This document shows, in pieces, positions 35,635 through 44,841 of a stretch of DNA of 64,000 nt. Under the pieces are notes generated by a model, which searched no databases, was not told the origin of the DNA, and saw only the letters and a list, made by a program, of their open reading frames with translations. The stretch's first letter is position 1. Each line of letters opens with the position of its first letter. The DNA comes from Ardenticatenaceae bacterium (GTDB taxonomy: Bacteria; Chloroflexota; Anaerolineae; Promineifilales; Promineifilaceae): contig JACKBQ010000001.1 in the NCBI GenBank assembly GCA_020634455.1, forward strand, positions 2,852,001 through 2,916,000, written 5' to 3'. Both the position numbers and the translations under genes were made by a program.

Positions 35635-36735
35635 ATGAGCAATATTTACAACCCAACCCTGTTTGTTAACCAGGAACGCAAATTTCTCGGCTTCCAAAAG
35701 CTGCTGCGCCCCGAAACGCGACAGGCGGTGATGCTGATTCAAGCGACAAAAGATATGGGCAAAACGTGGCTGGCGGGTCGGATGCAGGATCATTGTTTGG
35801 CAACGGCCGTTAACCACCCCACCGTCTACATAGATTTTCGCAACCCCAAGCAAGACCACCACGACTTTTTAGGGCTGGTACGCCTCATCCGGCAGCAACT
35901 GAATCAACCAGCTTATTTCAACCAGCTCAACGAAATCATTAACAGCTACAGCGATGCCCCAGTCGGCGCGCTTTCTGGCCTTGGCCAGCTGCGGCAAAAC
36001 ATTGTCACCAGCTTCAATCTGGAAGAAATTCGCACCATCTGCCTGGACATCACCATAAATTATGAAGAACTCAGCGGCGAAACGCTCTCAGCGCGCGCCG
36101 TATCGCTGGTGGCCTACTGCCAGCGTCGCCAACTGCTTACAACCCTCATCACCCGCTGCACCGAATTGCGCACACAGCTCAACTGGTGGGATGGCCTGGA
36201 TGCATACCGACCAAATGCGCCAGAAGTGGCCCAACCCGTCCATGCCGCCATCACCGAAGACAACCTGGGCTTCCTCCGCAGCGACAGCGCGGCCGACCAA
36301 ACCCGCATTGAGCGGCAAATTAACGACGCCTTCTTTACCGCCCTCGCCGATTTGCTGACTGACAACTCTCCGGCGGTGCTGCTGCTCGACTCCTACGAAG
36401 CAATCAAGCCCGATGCCGACCGCTGGCTGCGGCAAGAACTGCTCATCCGGCTGCGCGACAGCCAGCTCAGCAAGCTGGTCATCATCATCACCGGGCGGCA
36501 AACGCCAGACCTCAGCGACCTGAACATGAGCAACCTGTTGGTAAAAACGCAGCTAGAGCCGTTCGATGAGGCCATTGTGCGGGAATATTTTGAAGATCGG
36601 CGCAAGGTGACGCTGGGGCTGGATTGGCGCACCATTTTGGTGACCAGCGGTGGTGTGCCCGGTGCCCTGGCCATGATGGCCGACCACGCCATGGCCACCA
36701 CCAGCGCCGACGACGACTTTTTTAACGATCTTTAA
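35635..36735 (+). CDS. STAND-type NTPase with inserted death-like/effector-associated helical domain
   Basis: 366 residues. P-loop region LIQATKDMGKTWLAGRM (residues ~32-48) has the GKT but lacks the first Gly. The Walker-B region is PAVLLLDSYEAI (~246), followed by an IIITGRQTP strand. Residues ~120-190 (FNLEEIRTICLDITINYEEL, then SARAVSLVAYCQRR) match the helical EAD/death-like adaptor domains of bacterial conflict systems. Those domains recruit partners by homotypic contact. The protein stops just after the ARC subdomain, without a winged helix. Its missing winged helix begins the next gene, in the same frame after a repeat. The ATG at 35635 is chosen over TTG at 35623; no SD. Confidence 0.75.
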   Translation: MSNIYNPTLFVNQERKFLGFQKLLRPETRQAVMLIQATKDMGKTWLAGRMQDHCLATAVNHPTVYIDFRNPKQDHHDFLGLVRLIRQQLNQPAYFNQLNEIINSYSDAPVGALSGLGQLRQNIVTSFNLEEIRTICLDITINYEELSGETLSARAVSLVAYCQRRQLLTTLITRCTELRTQLNWWDGLDAYRPNAPEVAQPVHAAITEDNLGFLRSDSAADQTRIERQINDAFFTALADLLTDNSPAVLLLDSYEAIKPDADRWLRQELLIRLRDSQLSKLVIIITGRQTPDLSDLNMSNLLVKTQLEPFDEAIVREYFEDRRKVTLGLDWRTILVTSGGVPGALAMMADHAMATTSADDDFFNDL

Positions 36736-36870
36736 GCCACAGCGTAGCCTTGCCTGTCATATCCGCGCAGGCGGGTATCCATCTCCCTAAAATGAATGGA
36801 TTCTCGCAAAAGCGGGAAAGAAAATTGAGAATCTCTTGCTTCTCTGTGTGCTCTGTGGCAAAAATAATTT
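36736..36870. repeat. Repeat-filled gap between the two STAND-like genes
   Basis: 135 bases, an exact multiple of 3. It holds a CCGCGCAGGCGGGTATCC-type repeat (a related copy is at 42140-42165), a GAATGGATTCTCGCAAAAGCGGG stretch and a CTCTGTGTGCTCTGTGGC stretch. Read in the frame of both flanking genes it has three further stops (TAG, TGA, TGA) and a TAA next to the ATG. There is no SD before the downstream ATG. Confidence 0.65.
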
Positions 36871-39800
36871 ATGAACAGCGACATTACCGCCACCACCGTT
36901 TCATACCTCAGCCGCATCATGGAAGAAGTGCATCCCATGATGGCCGAGGCGCTGTACCTGGCGGCCGTACCCACCTGGTTTAGCGCGGATTTGTTTGCGG
37001 CGATGCGGTCGGTGGAAGACGGCCGTAATCCTGGCCTCATCGAACGTTTACTGCGCTACTCCTTTGTCCGTACCCTGCCCGCCGCTGAAGGCGAATCCGA
37101 AACCTACGCCATCCGCCCCGACGAGCGCGTCTTTTTGCAGCGCCGCTGGATTGCCCGCGACCGCGAAGCGTACCTTACCGCCCACCGTCGCGCCCTGGCC
37201 TACTGGCAGCAAAACCCCGACCCCAACCTGCCGCTACAGCGCCGCCTGCTGCTGTACCATCTGCTGTTTGTAGACCAAACCGCTGGCATCAACCACCTCA
37301 TAGACACCTTCCGCGCTTACCAGAAAGAGCGGCAGTTTGCCGAAATCGAGCGGCTGCTGGACACGGTGACCGACGCCCGCTTTTACCTCGTTGTTTTGGA
37401 TGAGGATTTAACGCTGCTGGATGATTTGCTCCGCCATATGTGGGCACGAGTAAACCAGATGCGCGGCCTGTGGCAAAATAGCCTGGAAACGCTGGCCGAG
37501 CTGCGCGCCAAGCCAGATTTGTCGCCGCTGCTGCTGCCGTACGTGGTGCGCGCCCACGGGGAATCTTTGGCACACGTGGGTCAGTTTGTGGAAGCGATTG
37601 ACGCGTACCACGAAACGCTCATCCTGTTTGAGACGGAAGAGCAGCGATTGGATGAGGCGGATACGGCCGTTTCCCCACCCACCAGCCAAGTCATCAGCGG
37701 CGTCACCGACCAGAAGCGCATCCAAATCGAACGCGCCTACACCCGGCTGGCTCTGGGCGATGCCTACGTAGGCCTGGCCGACGCCACCCGCGAACACAGC
37801 CCTCCCCTCCTGCCCGAAGCCCCCAACTGGCTGCACCGGCTGCGCGATTCGGCCATCTTTTTGCTCTCGCTGCCGCTGCTGGTGTACATGAGCTTCTACC
37901 TGGGGCGGCGCGTCTGGCACCCGCGCTTTTGGTCTACGCTGCTCAACTTAGACTGGATTGTTACCCGGCTGTTTGTCAGCGGAGCGCACCAATACAAACT
38001 GGCCGACAAGCTGCTGGAAACCCACGGCGAACCGGCCGAAAGTGTGGCCGCCGATGAGAAGCTGGCTTACCTCTACCTGAGCCTGGACGATCACCAACAG
38101 GCTGAAACGCTCTTCCGGCGATTGCTGGCTGAAGATGAAGCGCCGTTGGGCAGCTATCGGCGGCTCTCCGTAAATTTGGGCTTGGCTGAGGCGCTGTTGG
38201 GGCTGGCCGAACCAGAAGCCGCCCAGCATTACGCCAACGAAGCGCTGCCAGAAATCAAACAGTACGAAGATGACCTACTGGAGGCCCGCGCCCGCATGTT
38301 GCTGGCTGAATCCCACCTTGGCTTGGCCAACACCGATGAAAATGAAGTTGCCCAAGCCATCATGCAGTTTGAGCGGGCGTTGGGGCTGTACCAGCAGCAA
38401 AATGCTCCCATTTGGGTCACCGAAATTGCCGACCGCCTGTACGCCATCACCCAGGATGGCACGATTGACGAAAACCAAAAAGAGGCGGCGCGGCGTGTGG
38501 GAACGGCCGTAACCGAATTCACCTACCCAATCCGCTACCGCCACCCCGCCACCGTGCTGTTCCGCCACGCCGTCTTCATCTTCCTCTCGATTGTGATTTT
38601 CATCCTGCCGCTGTATTCGATTCGCTTGGATACCGGCAGCCTTGTTTCCCCCGCCATTACCTTCCAAGGGCGCGAATTTGTGTTGTGGCCCGCCCTCATC
38701 ATCGAAGAATTGGACACGACTCAGGGCAACCCGGATGCTGATCTCGCGTCCGACGCGCCCGCTGTAGGCAATACGGCCGCTCCGCTCCAGTTCCGCCCCG
38801 CCGTGGCCGACGCCGGGCTTGCCGTGAACGCCATCCCGTCCACCGACACTGGCGTGGCCCTGCAATTGGGGATTGGGCTATTGCTGGGGTATGTGGCGCT
38901 GTCAACGGGCGTTGGCATTGCCGCCCTCGTTTTTACCCCGCTCACCACCCTGCAACGCGCCGGGCGTGGCCGCGTACGCCTCAACAGCCAGGGCCTACGC
39001 GTCAACGATGCAGAAATTGCCTGGGCCGACTCCACTAAAATGGTGCTGGCCGACCTCAAGCTCATTCGTGAACCACTGGCCGACGATTCTGCCTTTGCCC
39101 TCAACAGCGACACCGCCCAACTCATCGTGCCCGGCAACACCACCCGCTACGCAATCGTGCGCCACCGCACCGCCAGCCACCTGCCCGCTGCACTCCCCCA
39201 GAAGGATTGGAGCTACAGGTTGGTCAACAGCCGGATGGGCATCTGGTACATCGGCACGGCTGCCCTGCTCACGGTGCTTGCCTTTTTGGGCAGCAGCTTC
39301 CCCAACCTGCTCAACTTTGACTTTCCCGGCACGCCTTACAGTCTGGCCGATTTGTATCCGTACCTGTACCTGGGTTTGTTTGTGCCGCCGCTGTGGGCGT
39401 TTGTGTTACGGCCGTTGCAAATTCGCCACCAAATGTATGAAAACAGCCGCCTCGCCGCCTGGATTGGCCTGGCCGGGCTGTTCCTACTGCTGCTGCGCCT
39501 CGGCTCCCTCTTCATCCCCTGGTTCACCTTGCCAGACATTTACCCCTCGCTGGGCATTTTGCTCATGGTGGCCGGGGCCGTACTTGCCTTTTGGCAGACG
39601 CGCCTCTGGCCCAACAAGCCGCGTACTTATCCCAACTGGGTGCGCTGGGGTGGATTGCTCCTTGGCCTGTTCACCGTTTTTGTGATGGGCGGCCACCTGC
39701 TGCGCGAAGTGAGCAGCTACCATTTTCTCATCGTTGGCAACAGCCTGCGGGATGATTCGCTGCTTGAAGACGAACCCGCAGCGGCCGAAAAGCTCAGTTG

Positions 39801-42129
39801 GGAAGCCGTGGCCGCCTACGACCGGGCTATCGCCATTGCGCAACGCAAAATTTTAGGCGTGGTAGATACTCGCGCCGCCGTCGAGCTGCTTTCGCCCATT
39901 TTGCGCCCCACCCAGGCTGTTTGGTTCCAGGCACAGTCCAACCGAGCGGCCGTTTACATGCAGTTGGGCGATTTTGCCACCGCGCTGGCCGACTATGACC
40001 AACTGATCAACTTCAACAGCAGCACCGAACTGCTGGCCAGCCGCAATCTGGCCCGGCTGGGCTTTAGCACCCAGGCCAACGCCAACTCCCCGGACTTCCA
40101 AACGATTTTGAAGGAGCAGGGGCAACTCATCGCCACCAAACCAGACAACGCCTACTATCGTTTGTGGCGCGGGGTGACCTACCACATTTTGGGTGACAGC
40201 ATCGCCGCCGAAGCCAACTATCAAGATGCGTTAGCCATTTCTGGCGAGCGGGCGCTGGACGGGCAAAGCCAGGTGCAGGCGTGGACCGGCTTGGGCTGGT
40301 TGGCGTACGGGCAAAACAAGTATGAGGCGGCGGTGGAGCGGTTTGAAACGGCCGTTTCCCTCAACCCCAACTCCGACGAAGCATATTTAGGACTGGGCTT
40401 CAGCTACTACTCCCTGCGCGAATACGACAAAGCGCTGGAAGCGTGGCAAAAAACGGCCGAACTCATCCCCGACGACCCCACCATCTACCTCTCGCTGGGC
40501 ACGCTGCATTGGCGGCTGGGGATGCTGCAAGATGGCCAAAGCACGCTGGCGGAAGATCGATGTGCCGACTCGAATCTGAGCGACGAGCAGAAACTGGCTT
40601 CGGCCAGTGAACTGCTGCTGGCGATACAAAATTTTAGAACGGCCGTCTCCCTCCCTGGTCGCGCCCCGACAGACGTAGCCACCACCTACCAATCGCTGGC
40701 GCGGGTGCAATATCTGCTGCGCAGCTGCCCCGGTTATGATTTGGTAGAAGTGCTAAAAGAAACCATTGACAGCTACAGCGCCGCCATCGAGCTAGACCCC
40801 ACCAATGCCAACTATTGGCACGTGCGCGGGCGCACCTCATACGGTGTCTGGCTCAATTTGCCCGCTGGCACCGGCCCCTCCGCCCGCGTCTGGCTGTTCG
40901 ATGCGCTAGATGACACCAAGGCTGCTCTGGCATTGAATCCCACCGATCTGGGCGATTACCAGCCCAACCGCTGGCGCGATTTAATCTACCCACGCGCCAC
41001 CGATGGTTCATTGGCGCAAGGCGACAGCCGCTTTGCCAACGGCGAGTACGACGTGGCGCTGGGTTATTACGAGCTGGTCGCCACCCGCGCCCCGGAAGTG
41101 GTGCGCGCCCCGTTCAAGGCGGGATTGGCGTCGGTGGCTCTGGGCGATGTGGCGCAGGCGGAGGTGTGGTATGCCGAAGGATTGCGCCGCGCTGAGCAAG
41201 CTGATGACGCTTCGGCCGTTTTGCTGGCGGAGGCGGATCTGGTGCAGTTTGCCGAACGCAGCAGCGCCGATGTGACCCCGCTGCTCGATTTGCTGCGCGA
41301 CAGCGAGGTGGAAATTGATCCGGCAGATGTTACCGACGCGGCGACGGCGTTTGCGCTGGCCCAGGCGGCCTTGTTAGACGGCCGTTGGCAGCGTGCGGCC
41401 CTCTTGAGCAACCAGGGCATCGAGCTGGCGGTGGCCGCCCGCGACATTGGTGTGGTGCGTGAGGCTGGGGGCAATCTGGCGGCTTTTGGCGTGAGCTACG
41501 ACAATGTGAACCTGATGCAATGGTATTGGCCGTTGGGGGATGATGTGCGGGCAAGGGAAACGGCCGTTGCCCAACTGGATCGCCCCGATTTGTACTGGCG
41601 CTACCGGGCCGATTACGGCTTCCGGCTGGTGCGCGACCTGTTCCCTGCCCGCCCTGGCTGGGAAGCCAGCGCCGCCCGCATCTACACCCAAATCGTCGCC
41701 GACGTGGAGCGCGCCTACGCCCTCAACCCGACTGAGCACCAGGTTTGGCGCGACTTTTATGTGGATGCCAATCTGGGCTGGCATTATCTGCGGCGCGGCG
41801 ATGTGCGCGTTGAGGCTGGTAGCTACGCCGACGCGCTAGAGGATTATTTGCAAGCGGCTGAGATCATCCAGCCCAACAGCGAAAATGCGCTTAACGATCT
41901 CACGGAAACGGTGTTCAAGGTGGGGCTTACTGCGCTGCGCCTGGAAGAGTACGAACTGGCGCAAGCCGCTTACGACGCGGGCCTGACCTTGCTCGACCGT
42001 TACGACGGCAACGACGCCCAACTCCCCCGCGCCATTGCCGATTTGCAAACGTTGCTTGGCCAGCAGCAAAACCCAGCCCTTGCCCGCATTGCCGAACCCA
42101 TCCTTGAAGCGCTCGAAGACGCGGAATAA
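36871..42129 (+). CDS. Giant TPR/multi-membrane protein, C-terminal half of a STAND architecture
   Basis: 1752 residues. Residues ~10-115 resemble the winged helix that follows NB-ARC/STAND ATPases (ALYLAAVPTWFSADLFAAM, a RLLRYSFVRTLPA hairpin). Residues ~130-530 are TPR-like helices with one membrane segment near 328. Further membrane segments lie near residues 563-585, 662-690, 790-808, 828-845, 860-884, 893-908 and 923-945. From ~960 to the end there is a long TPR array (for example LDQLINFNSSTELLA-like and VSLNPNSDEAYLGLGFSY). It should be a membrane-embedded scaffold. The partner is probably the NTPase upstream. No enzyme motif is seen. Function unknown. Confidence 0.7.
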   Translation: MNSDITATTVSYLSRIMEEVHPMMAEALYLAAVPTWFSADLFAAMRSVEDGRNPGLIERLLRYSFVRTLPAAEGESETYAIRPDERVFLQRRWIARDREAYLTAHRRALAYWQQNPDPNLPLQRRLLLYHLLFVDQTAGINHLIDTFRAYQKERQFAEIERLLDTVTDARFYLVVLDEDLTLLDDLLRHMWARVNQMRGLWQNSLETLAELRAKPDLSPLLLPYVVRAHGESLAHVGQFVEAIDAYHETLILFETEEQRLDEADTAVSPPTSQVISGVTDQKRIQIERAYTRLALGDAYVGLADATREHSPPLLPEAPNWLHRLRDSAIFLLSLPLLVYMSFYLGRRVWHPRFWSTLLNLDWIVTRLFVSGAHQYKLADKLLETHGEPAESVAADEKLAYLYLSLDDHQQAETLFRRLLAEDEAPLGSYRRLSVNLGLAEALLGLAEPEAAQHYANEALPEIKQYEDDLLEARARMLLAESHLGLANTDENEVAQAIMQFERALGLYQQQNAPIWVTEIADRLYAITQDGTIDENQKEAARRVGTAVTEFTYPIRYRHPATVLFRHAVFIFLSIVIFILPLYSIRLDTGSLVSPAITFQGREFVLWPALIIEELDTTQGNPDADLASDAPAVGNTAAPLQFRPAVADAGLAVNAIPSTDTGVALQLGIGLLLGYVALSTGVGIAALVFTPLTTLQRAGRGRVRLNSQGLRVNDAEIAWADSTKMVLADLKLIREPLADDSAFALNSDTAQLIVPGNTTRYAIVRHRTASHLPAALPQKDWSYRLVNSRMGIWYIGTAALLTVLAFLGSSFPNLLNFDFPGTPYSLADLYPYLYLGLFVPPLWAFVLRPLQIRHQMYENSRLAAWIGLAGLFLLLLRLGSLFIPWFTLPDIYPSLGILLMVAGAVLAFWQTRLWPNKPRTYPNWVRWGGLLLGLFTVFVMGGHLLREVSSYHFLIVGNSLRDDSLLEDEPAAAEKLSWEAVAAYDRAIAIAQRKILGVVDTRAAVELLSPILRPTQAVWFQAQSNRAAVYMQLGDFATALADYDQLINFNSSTELLASRNLARLGFSTQANANSPDFQTILKEQGQLIATKPDNAYYRLWRGVTYHILGDSIAAEANYQDALAISGERALDGQSQVQAWTGLGWLAYGQNKYEAAVERFETAVSLNPNSDEAYLGLGFSYYSLREYDKALEAWQKTAELIPDDPTIYLSLGTLHWRLGMLQDGQSTLAEDRCADSNLSDEQKLASASELLLAIQNFRTAVSLPGRAPTDVATTYQSLARVQYLLRSCPGYDLVEVLKETIDSYSAAIELDPTNANYWHVRGRTSYGVWLNLPAGTGPSARVWLFDALDDTKAALALNPTDLGDYQPNRWRDLIYPRATDGSLAQGDSRFANGEYDVALGYYELVATRAPEVVRAPFKAGLASVALGDVAQAEVWYAEGLRRAEQADDASAVLLAEADLVQFAERSSADVTPLLDLLRDSEVEIDPADVTDAATAFALAQAALLDGRWQRAALLSNQGIELAVAARDIGVVREAGGNLAAFGVSYDNVNLMQWYWPLGDDVRARETAVAQLDRPDLYWRYRADYGFRLVRDLFPARPGWEASAARIYTQIVADVERAYALNPTEHQVWRDFYVDANLGWHYLRRGDVRVEAGSYADALEDYLQAAEIIQPNSENALNDLTETVFKVGLTALRLEEYELAQAAYDAGLTLLDRYDGNDAQLPRAIADLQTLLGQQQNPALARIAEPILEALEDAE

Positions 42130-42139
42130 ACTTCTTCTG

Positions 42140-42165
42140 TCTTGCCCGCGCAGGCAGGCATCCAA
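42140..42165. repeat. CCCGCGCAGGCAGGCATCC repeat copy
   Basis: Second copy of the repeat in the 36.7-kb gap; flanks the giant TPR gene on its 3' side. The pair therefore brackets that gene. Confidence 0.45.
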
Positions 42166-42220
42166 AAGAGTTAAGCTAACAACGCCTTTTTAATGAGAAC
42201 CACTGCCCGCCGTGATGTAG

Positions 42221-42382
42221 GCTCAGGCGAGCTGGCCGCAGCCAGAATTGGAAGGGTACTACCTGTACAGCGTCATCGAAGGCGCGATTCAACAATATTT
42301 GTTGGACCCGATCAACTACCCATTGGCCGAGAGCGTCGAAAAAATGATTGCTCAATTTGGAGGTGAACATGAACCAGTATGA
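42221..42382 (+). pseudogene. Remnant of a TetR-family regulator C-terminus
   Basis: A frame with no usable start reads AQASWPQPELEGYYLYSV, then IEGAIQQYLLDPINYP and LAESVEKMIAQFGG, then stops. It resembles the last helices of TetR-type regulators. The 5' part, with the helix-turn-helix, is missing and is replaced by sequence near the CGCGCAGGC repeat. The end overlaps the ATG of the SRPBCC gene. Alternative: an unrelated short peptide. TetR identity is from pattern only. Confidence 0.4.
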
Positions 42383-42836
42383 AGTTTCTGTTTCGCGGGT
42401 GATTGATGCACCGCCAGCGACCGTTTATGCAGTTTTTGCAGATTACCATGAGGGGCATACGGCCGTACTGCCCAAACAATATTTCACCGAGATGATTGTG
42501 AACAAAGGTGGCACTGGTGCGGGTACCGAAATCACCGTAAAAATGGATGTTTTTGGCAACAAAGTGACCTACGATCTGGTGGTTACCGAGCCGGAGCCAG
42601 GGCGCGTGCTGCAAGAAGAAGATGAGGTAGCGGGTGTGGTGACCACCTTTACGGTTGATCCGGTAAACGGCGGGCAACAAACAAAAGTGACGCTGCACAC
42701 GCGGGCGCGAACGGCACCGGGCGTGCGGGGCTTTATTGAAAAGCGCATCATGCCACCTATTTCACGCAAAATCTACAATGCTGAGTTGGATTTGCTGGAA
42801 AAATTTGTCGCTAAATCAAAAGTGGCAAAGGCGTAA
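42369..42836 (+). CDS. SRPBCC (START/Bet v 1-like) domain protein
   Basis: 155 residues, ATG at 42369 with GGAGG 6 bases upstream. The opening YEVSVSRVIDAPPATVYAVF and central FTEMIVNKGGTGAGTEITVKM match the polyketide-cyclase/START-like fold. A long C-terminal helix (PPISRKIYNAELDLLEKF) covers the cavity. It probably binds a hydrophobic ligand; no catalytic site is evident. The upstream remnant of a TetR regulator suggests a former regulator-ligand-binder pair. Confidence 0.85.
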   Translation: MNQYEVSVSRVIDAPPATVYAVFADYHEGHTAVLPKQYFTEMIVNKGGTGAGTEITVKMDVFGNKVTYDLVVTEPEPGRVLQEEDEVAGVVTTFTVDPVNGGQQTKVTLHTRARTAPGVRGFIEKRIMPPISRKIYNAELDLLEKFVAKSKVAKA

Positions 42837-42841
42837 GCCAA

Positions 42842-43303
42842 CTATCCCGCACGGACCACATTGCGGAGGGCCATGATCGCCCCAAAATGGAGCGCTTCAT
42901 GGTACAGGTTGAACACCGTCGCTTCCTCAAAGGTGGGCAGATCGAAATTGGTGGTGGTGGTGTAAGGCGTATAATTTTGGAACCGATTGGCCGCCGCATC
43001 GGCGATAGTTTGGGCGGTGGTTTCGGTAAGGAGCTGTCGCACTTCTGCCAGGTCGGGCGTGTTTTTCCAGTTGGCGGGGGATGTGCCTGGGGAAAATTGC
43101 AGCATATGCATTCGACTGGTGAGCGTGGGCAGCCCACACAGCCGGTAAATGAGGGATTGCTGCACCACGATCAGGTGGCCTAAATTCCAGGCGATGTTGT
43201 TGTCAAATCCGGCTGGCATCAGCAACATCTGCTCATCAGATAATGTGCTAGTAATTTGTTCAATGTAGGCGCGATTTTGCTGAAAAATTGCAACAAACTT
43301 CAT
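42842..43303 (-). CDS. DinB-family protein
   Basis: 153 residues from the ATG at 43303, with AGGAG upstream; the longer frame crosses the neighbouring gene. The four-helix-bundle metal sites are indicated by NNIAWNLGHLIVVQQSL (His at ~46) and the C-terminal YHEALHFGAIMALRN (two His). DinB/YfiT proteins bind Zn or Ni and act as thiol-dependent S-transferases. The substrate is unknown. It forms an operon with the DUF952 gene, 5 bases apart. Confidence 0.88.
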   Translation of the reverse strand: MKFVAIFQQNRAYIEQITSTLSDEQMLLMPAGFDNNIAWNLGHLIVVQQSLIYRLCGLPTLTSRMHMLQFSPGTSPANWKNTPDLAEVRQLLTETTAQTIADAAANRFQNYTPYTTTTNFDLPTFEEATVFNLYHEALHFGAIMALRNVVRAG

Positions 43304-43308
43304 ATTCG

Positions 43309-43653
43309 CTAACTCCTGAGTGATGGTGGCAGTGAGAAACGGCCGTCTGCCTCTGGCGGGAAGGCCACAAAACCAGTCACGGCATCCAGGTTGAGCGGGC
43401 CGTAAATGTGGGGGAACTGGTGCCCGGTTTCGTAACAATCTTCGTAAACGAGTTTGGATGTTAGTTTGGCGGGGTCAATGGTGAGCAGGATGAGGTCGGT
43501 GCGCCCGGCAAACATCTGGTTGGCGGGCATGAGCACCTGCTCAACAGTGGAACAGTGGATAAATCCTTCGCTTTCTAGCGAATCAGCGCGGTAGTGGCCA
43601 GCGGCAACGGCCGTTTGCCATTCTTTCTCGGTGGTGATGTGCAAAATAATCAT
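43309..43653 (-). CDS. DUF952 family protein
   Basis: 114 residues from the ATG at 43653. The motif order is ILHITTEKEWQ, then ESEGFIHCSTVEQ, LILLTIDPAKL, VYEDCYETGHQFPHIYGPLN, as in DUF952. These small alpha/beta proteins are often annotated near glutathione S-transferases, but the function is not established. It is transcribed just ahead of the DinB gene. Confidence 0.85.
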   Translation of the reverse strand: MIILHITTEKEWQTAVAAGHYRADSLESEGFIHCSTVEQVLMPANQMFAGRTDLILLTIDPAKLTSKLVYEDCYETGHQFPHIYGPLNLDAVTGFVAFPPEADGRFSLPPSLRS

Positions 43654-43787
43654 TGGCTGATTATCGCTGAGGGAGGAACTGGTGACAACGGCCGTTTTTT
43701 CTAATTTCACGAAGCTCGCATTGACAAACCTCAATCTTTATTTTTATACTCCCCCATCTTTTCGTCACCAACCCCCAGGAGATCGTT

Positions 43788-44453
43788 ATGGTTGACATTC
43801 CAACTGGTGAACTTGCCGCCCGTTTGGTTCTTGAGCAAGGGCCAGAGCCGGACAAGACGTTTAAATTGGGCAATGCACCCCAAACAATCGGCCGTTCGGC
43901 GAATAACGGCATTGTCATCAACGATGCGGAGATTTCGCGCCGCCACGCCCAGTTAACGCCGCAAGGTATCAGCTACATGCTGGAAGATTTAGGCAGCACC
44001 AACGGCACTTTTGTTAACGGCCTGCGGTTAAACCAGCCCACGGCGCTCAATCATGGCGACACAATTGAGTTTGGCGATACGGTGCGGCTGCGCTTTTGGG
44101 CCGCTGGAATGCCTTCTGAGATTGTGTACACCGTCGCAGACGATGTGGCGACCCCGGCGTTGCCACCGGAGCCAGTGCCTGTTTATGCTCAACCCGCCGA
44201 TTTGTCTGAATCGTCTGCCCCAGGGCCGCCAGTTTTTGAAGAGTTTGATATGCCGGAAACGGCCGTATCCTCCAACCGAAATCGCATTCTCATTGGCTGT
44301 GGTTGCTTGTTGGTAGTGGCCTGTGTGCTGTGCGTGGGCACGGTCTTCTTTTTGGACAGTTTTCAAGATGGCCATCTGCTGTATTGTGGTGGATTACGGC
44401 CGTTCTGGGAAACAGTTCTCGGCCCGGTTGGCTTCAACCCCATTTGCCCGTAA
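43788..44453 (+). CDS. FHA-domain membrane protein
   Basis: 221 residues with AGGAG before the ATG. The FHA domain (residues ~12-100) shows the phosphothreonine-binding set GRSANNGIVINDAEISRRHA, LEDLGSTNGTFVNGLR and LNHGDTIEFGD. An acidic Pro-rich linker leads to one membrane helix near residue 170 (LIGCGCLLVVACVLCVGTVFF) and a short extracytoplasmic tail. It should bind pThr proteins at the inner face of the membrane. No kinase lies nearby. Confidence 0.9.
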   Translation: MVDIPTGELAARLVLEQGPEPDKTFKLGNAPQTIGRSANNGIVINDAEISRRHAQLTPQGISYMLEDLGSTNGTFVNGLRLNQPTALNHGDTIEFGDTVRLRFWAAGMPSEIVYTVADDVATPALPPEPVPVYAQPADLSESSAPGPPVFEEFDMPETAVSSNRNRILIGCGCLLVVACVLCVGTVFFLDSFQDGHLLYCGGLRPFWETVLGPVGFNPICP

Positions 44454-44534
44454 AAAATAAAATGTGACCGTTCATACAAACTGGCATCTAAGGTTACGTA
44501 CAACAATCCTATCGCGTAATGGAGTAGCCAATAG

Positions 44535-44780
44535 ATGGATGACCTGGTTGATTTTGTATCCCAACGGAGTGAAATTGCAAGACCCTTAGCACGTGAAGCA
44601 GTGACGATTACCCTGAATTATTTGCGTCCCCACTGCTCTCCACTGCTTACAAACAGCATCGAGGTAGTGCTGCAATATCCGAATCTAAGCGAAGCAGAAA
44701 AAGAGCTGCTTATTGCCACCCGCGTTTTGTTTCCCTCTGATTCTATCCCCCCGTACCCAGACGAAGAATTGCACGATTAA
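44535..44780 (+). CDS. Small conserved hypothetical protein
   Basis: 81 residues, mostly helical. The pattern LVDFVSQRSEIARPLAREAVTI resembles small proteins with paired LV..V...G.....A..AV motifs, common in this phylum; no assigned function is known to me. A GGAG-like site lies 10 bases upstream. An intrinsic terminator follows directly after the stop. Confidence 0.6.
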   Translation: MDDLVDFVSQRSEIARPLAREAVTITLNYLRPHCSPLLTNSIEVVLQYPNLSEAEKELLIATRVLFPSDSIPPYPDEELHD

Positions 44781-44817
44781 AAAAAGACCTGCCAAAATTC
44801 TCTGGCAAGTCTTTTTT
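44781..44817. terminator. Convergent intrinsic terminator
   Basis: A 10-bp stem with one mismatch (AGACCTGCCA / TGGCAAGTCT) is flanked by five A on one side and six T on the other. It can stop transcription from both the small-protein gene (plus) and the Ig/LysM gene (minus). Confidence 0.8.
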
Positions 44818-44841
44818 GTTGGGTCAGGTGCGTTGTGTTGT

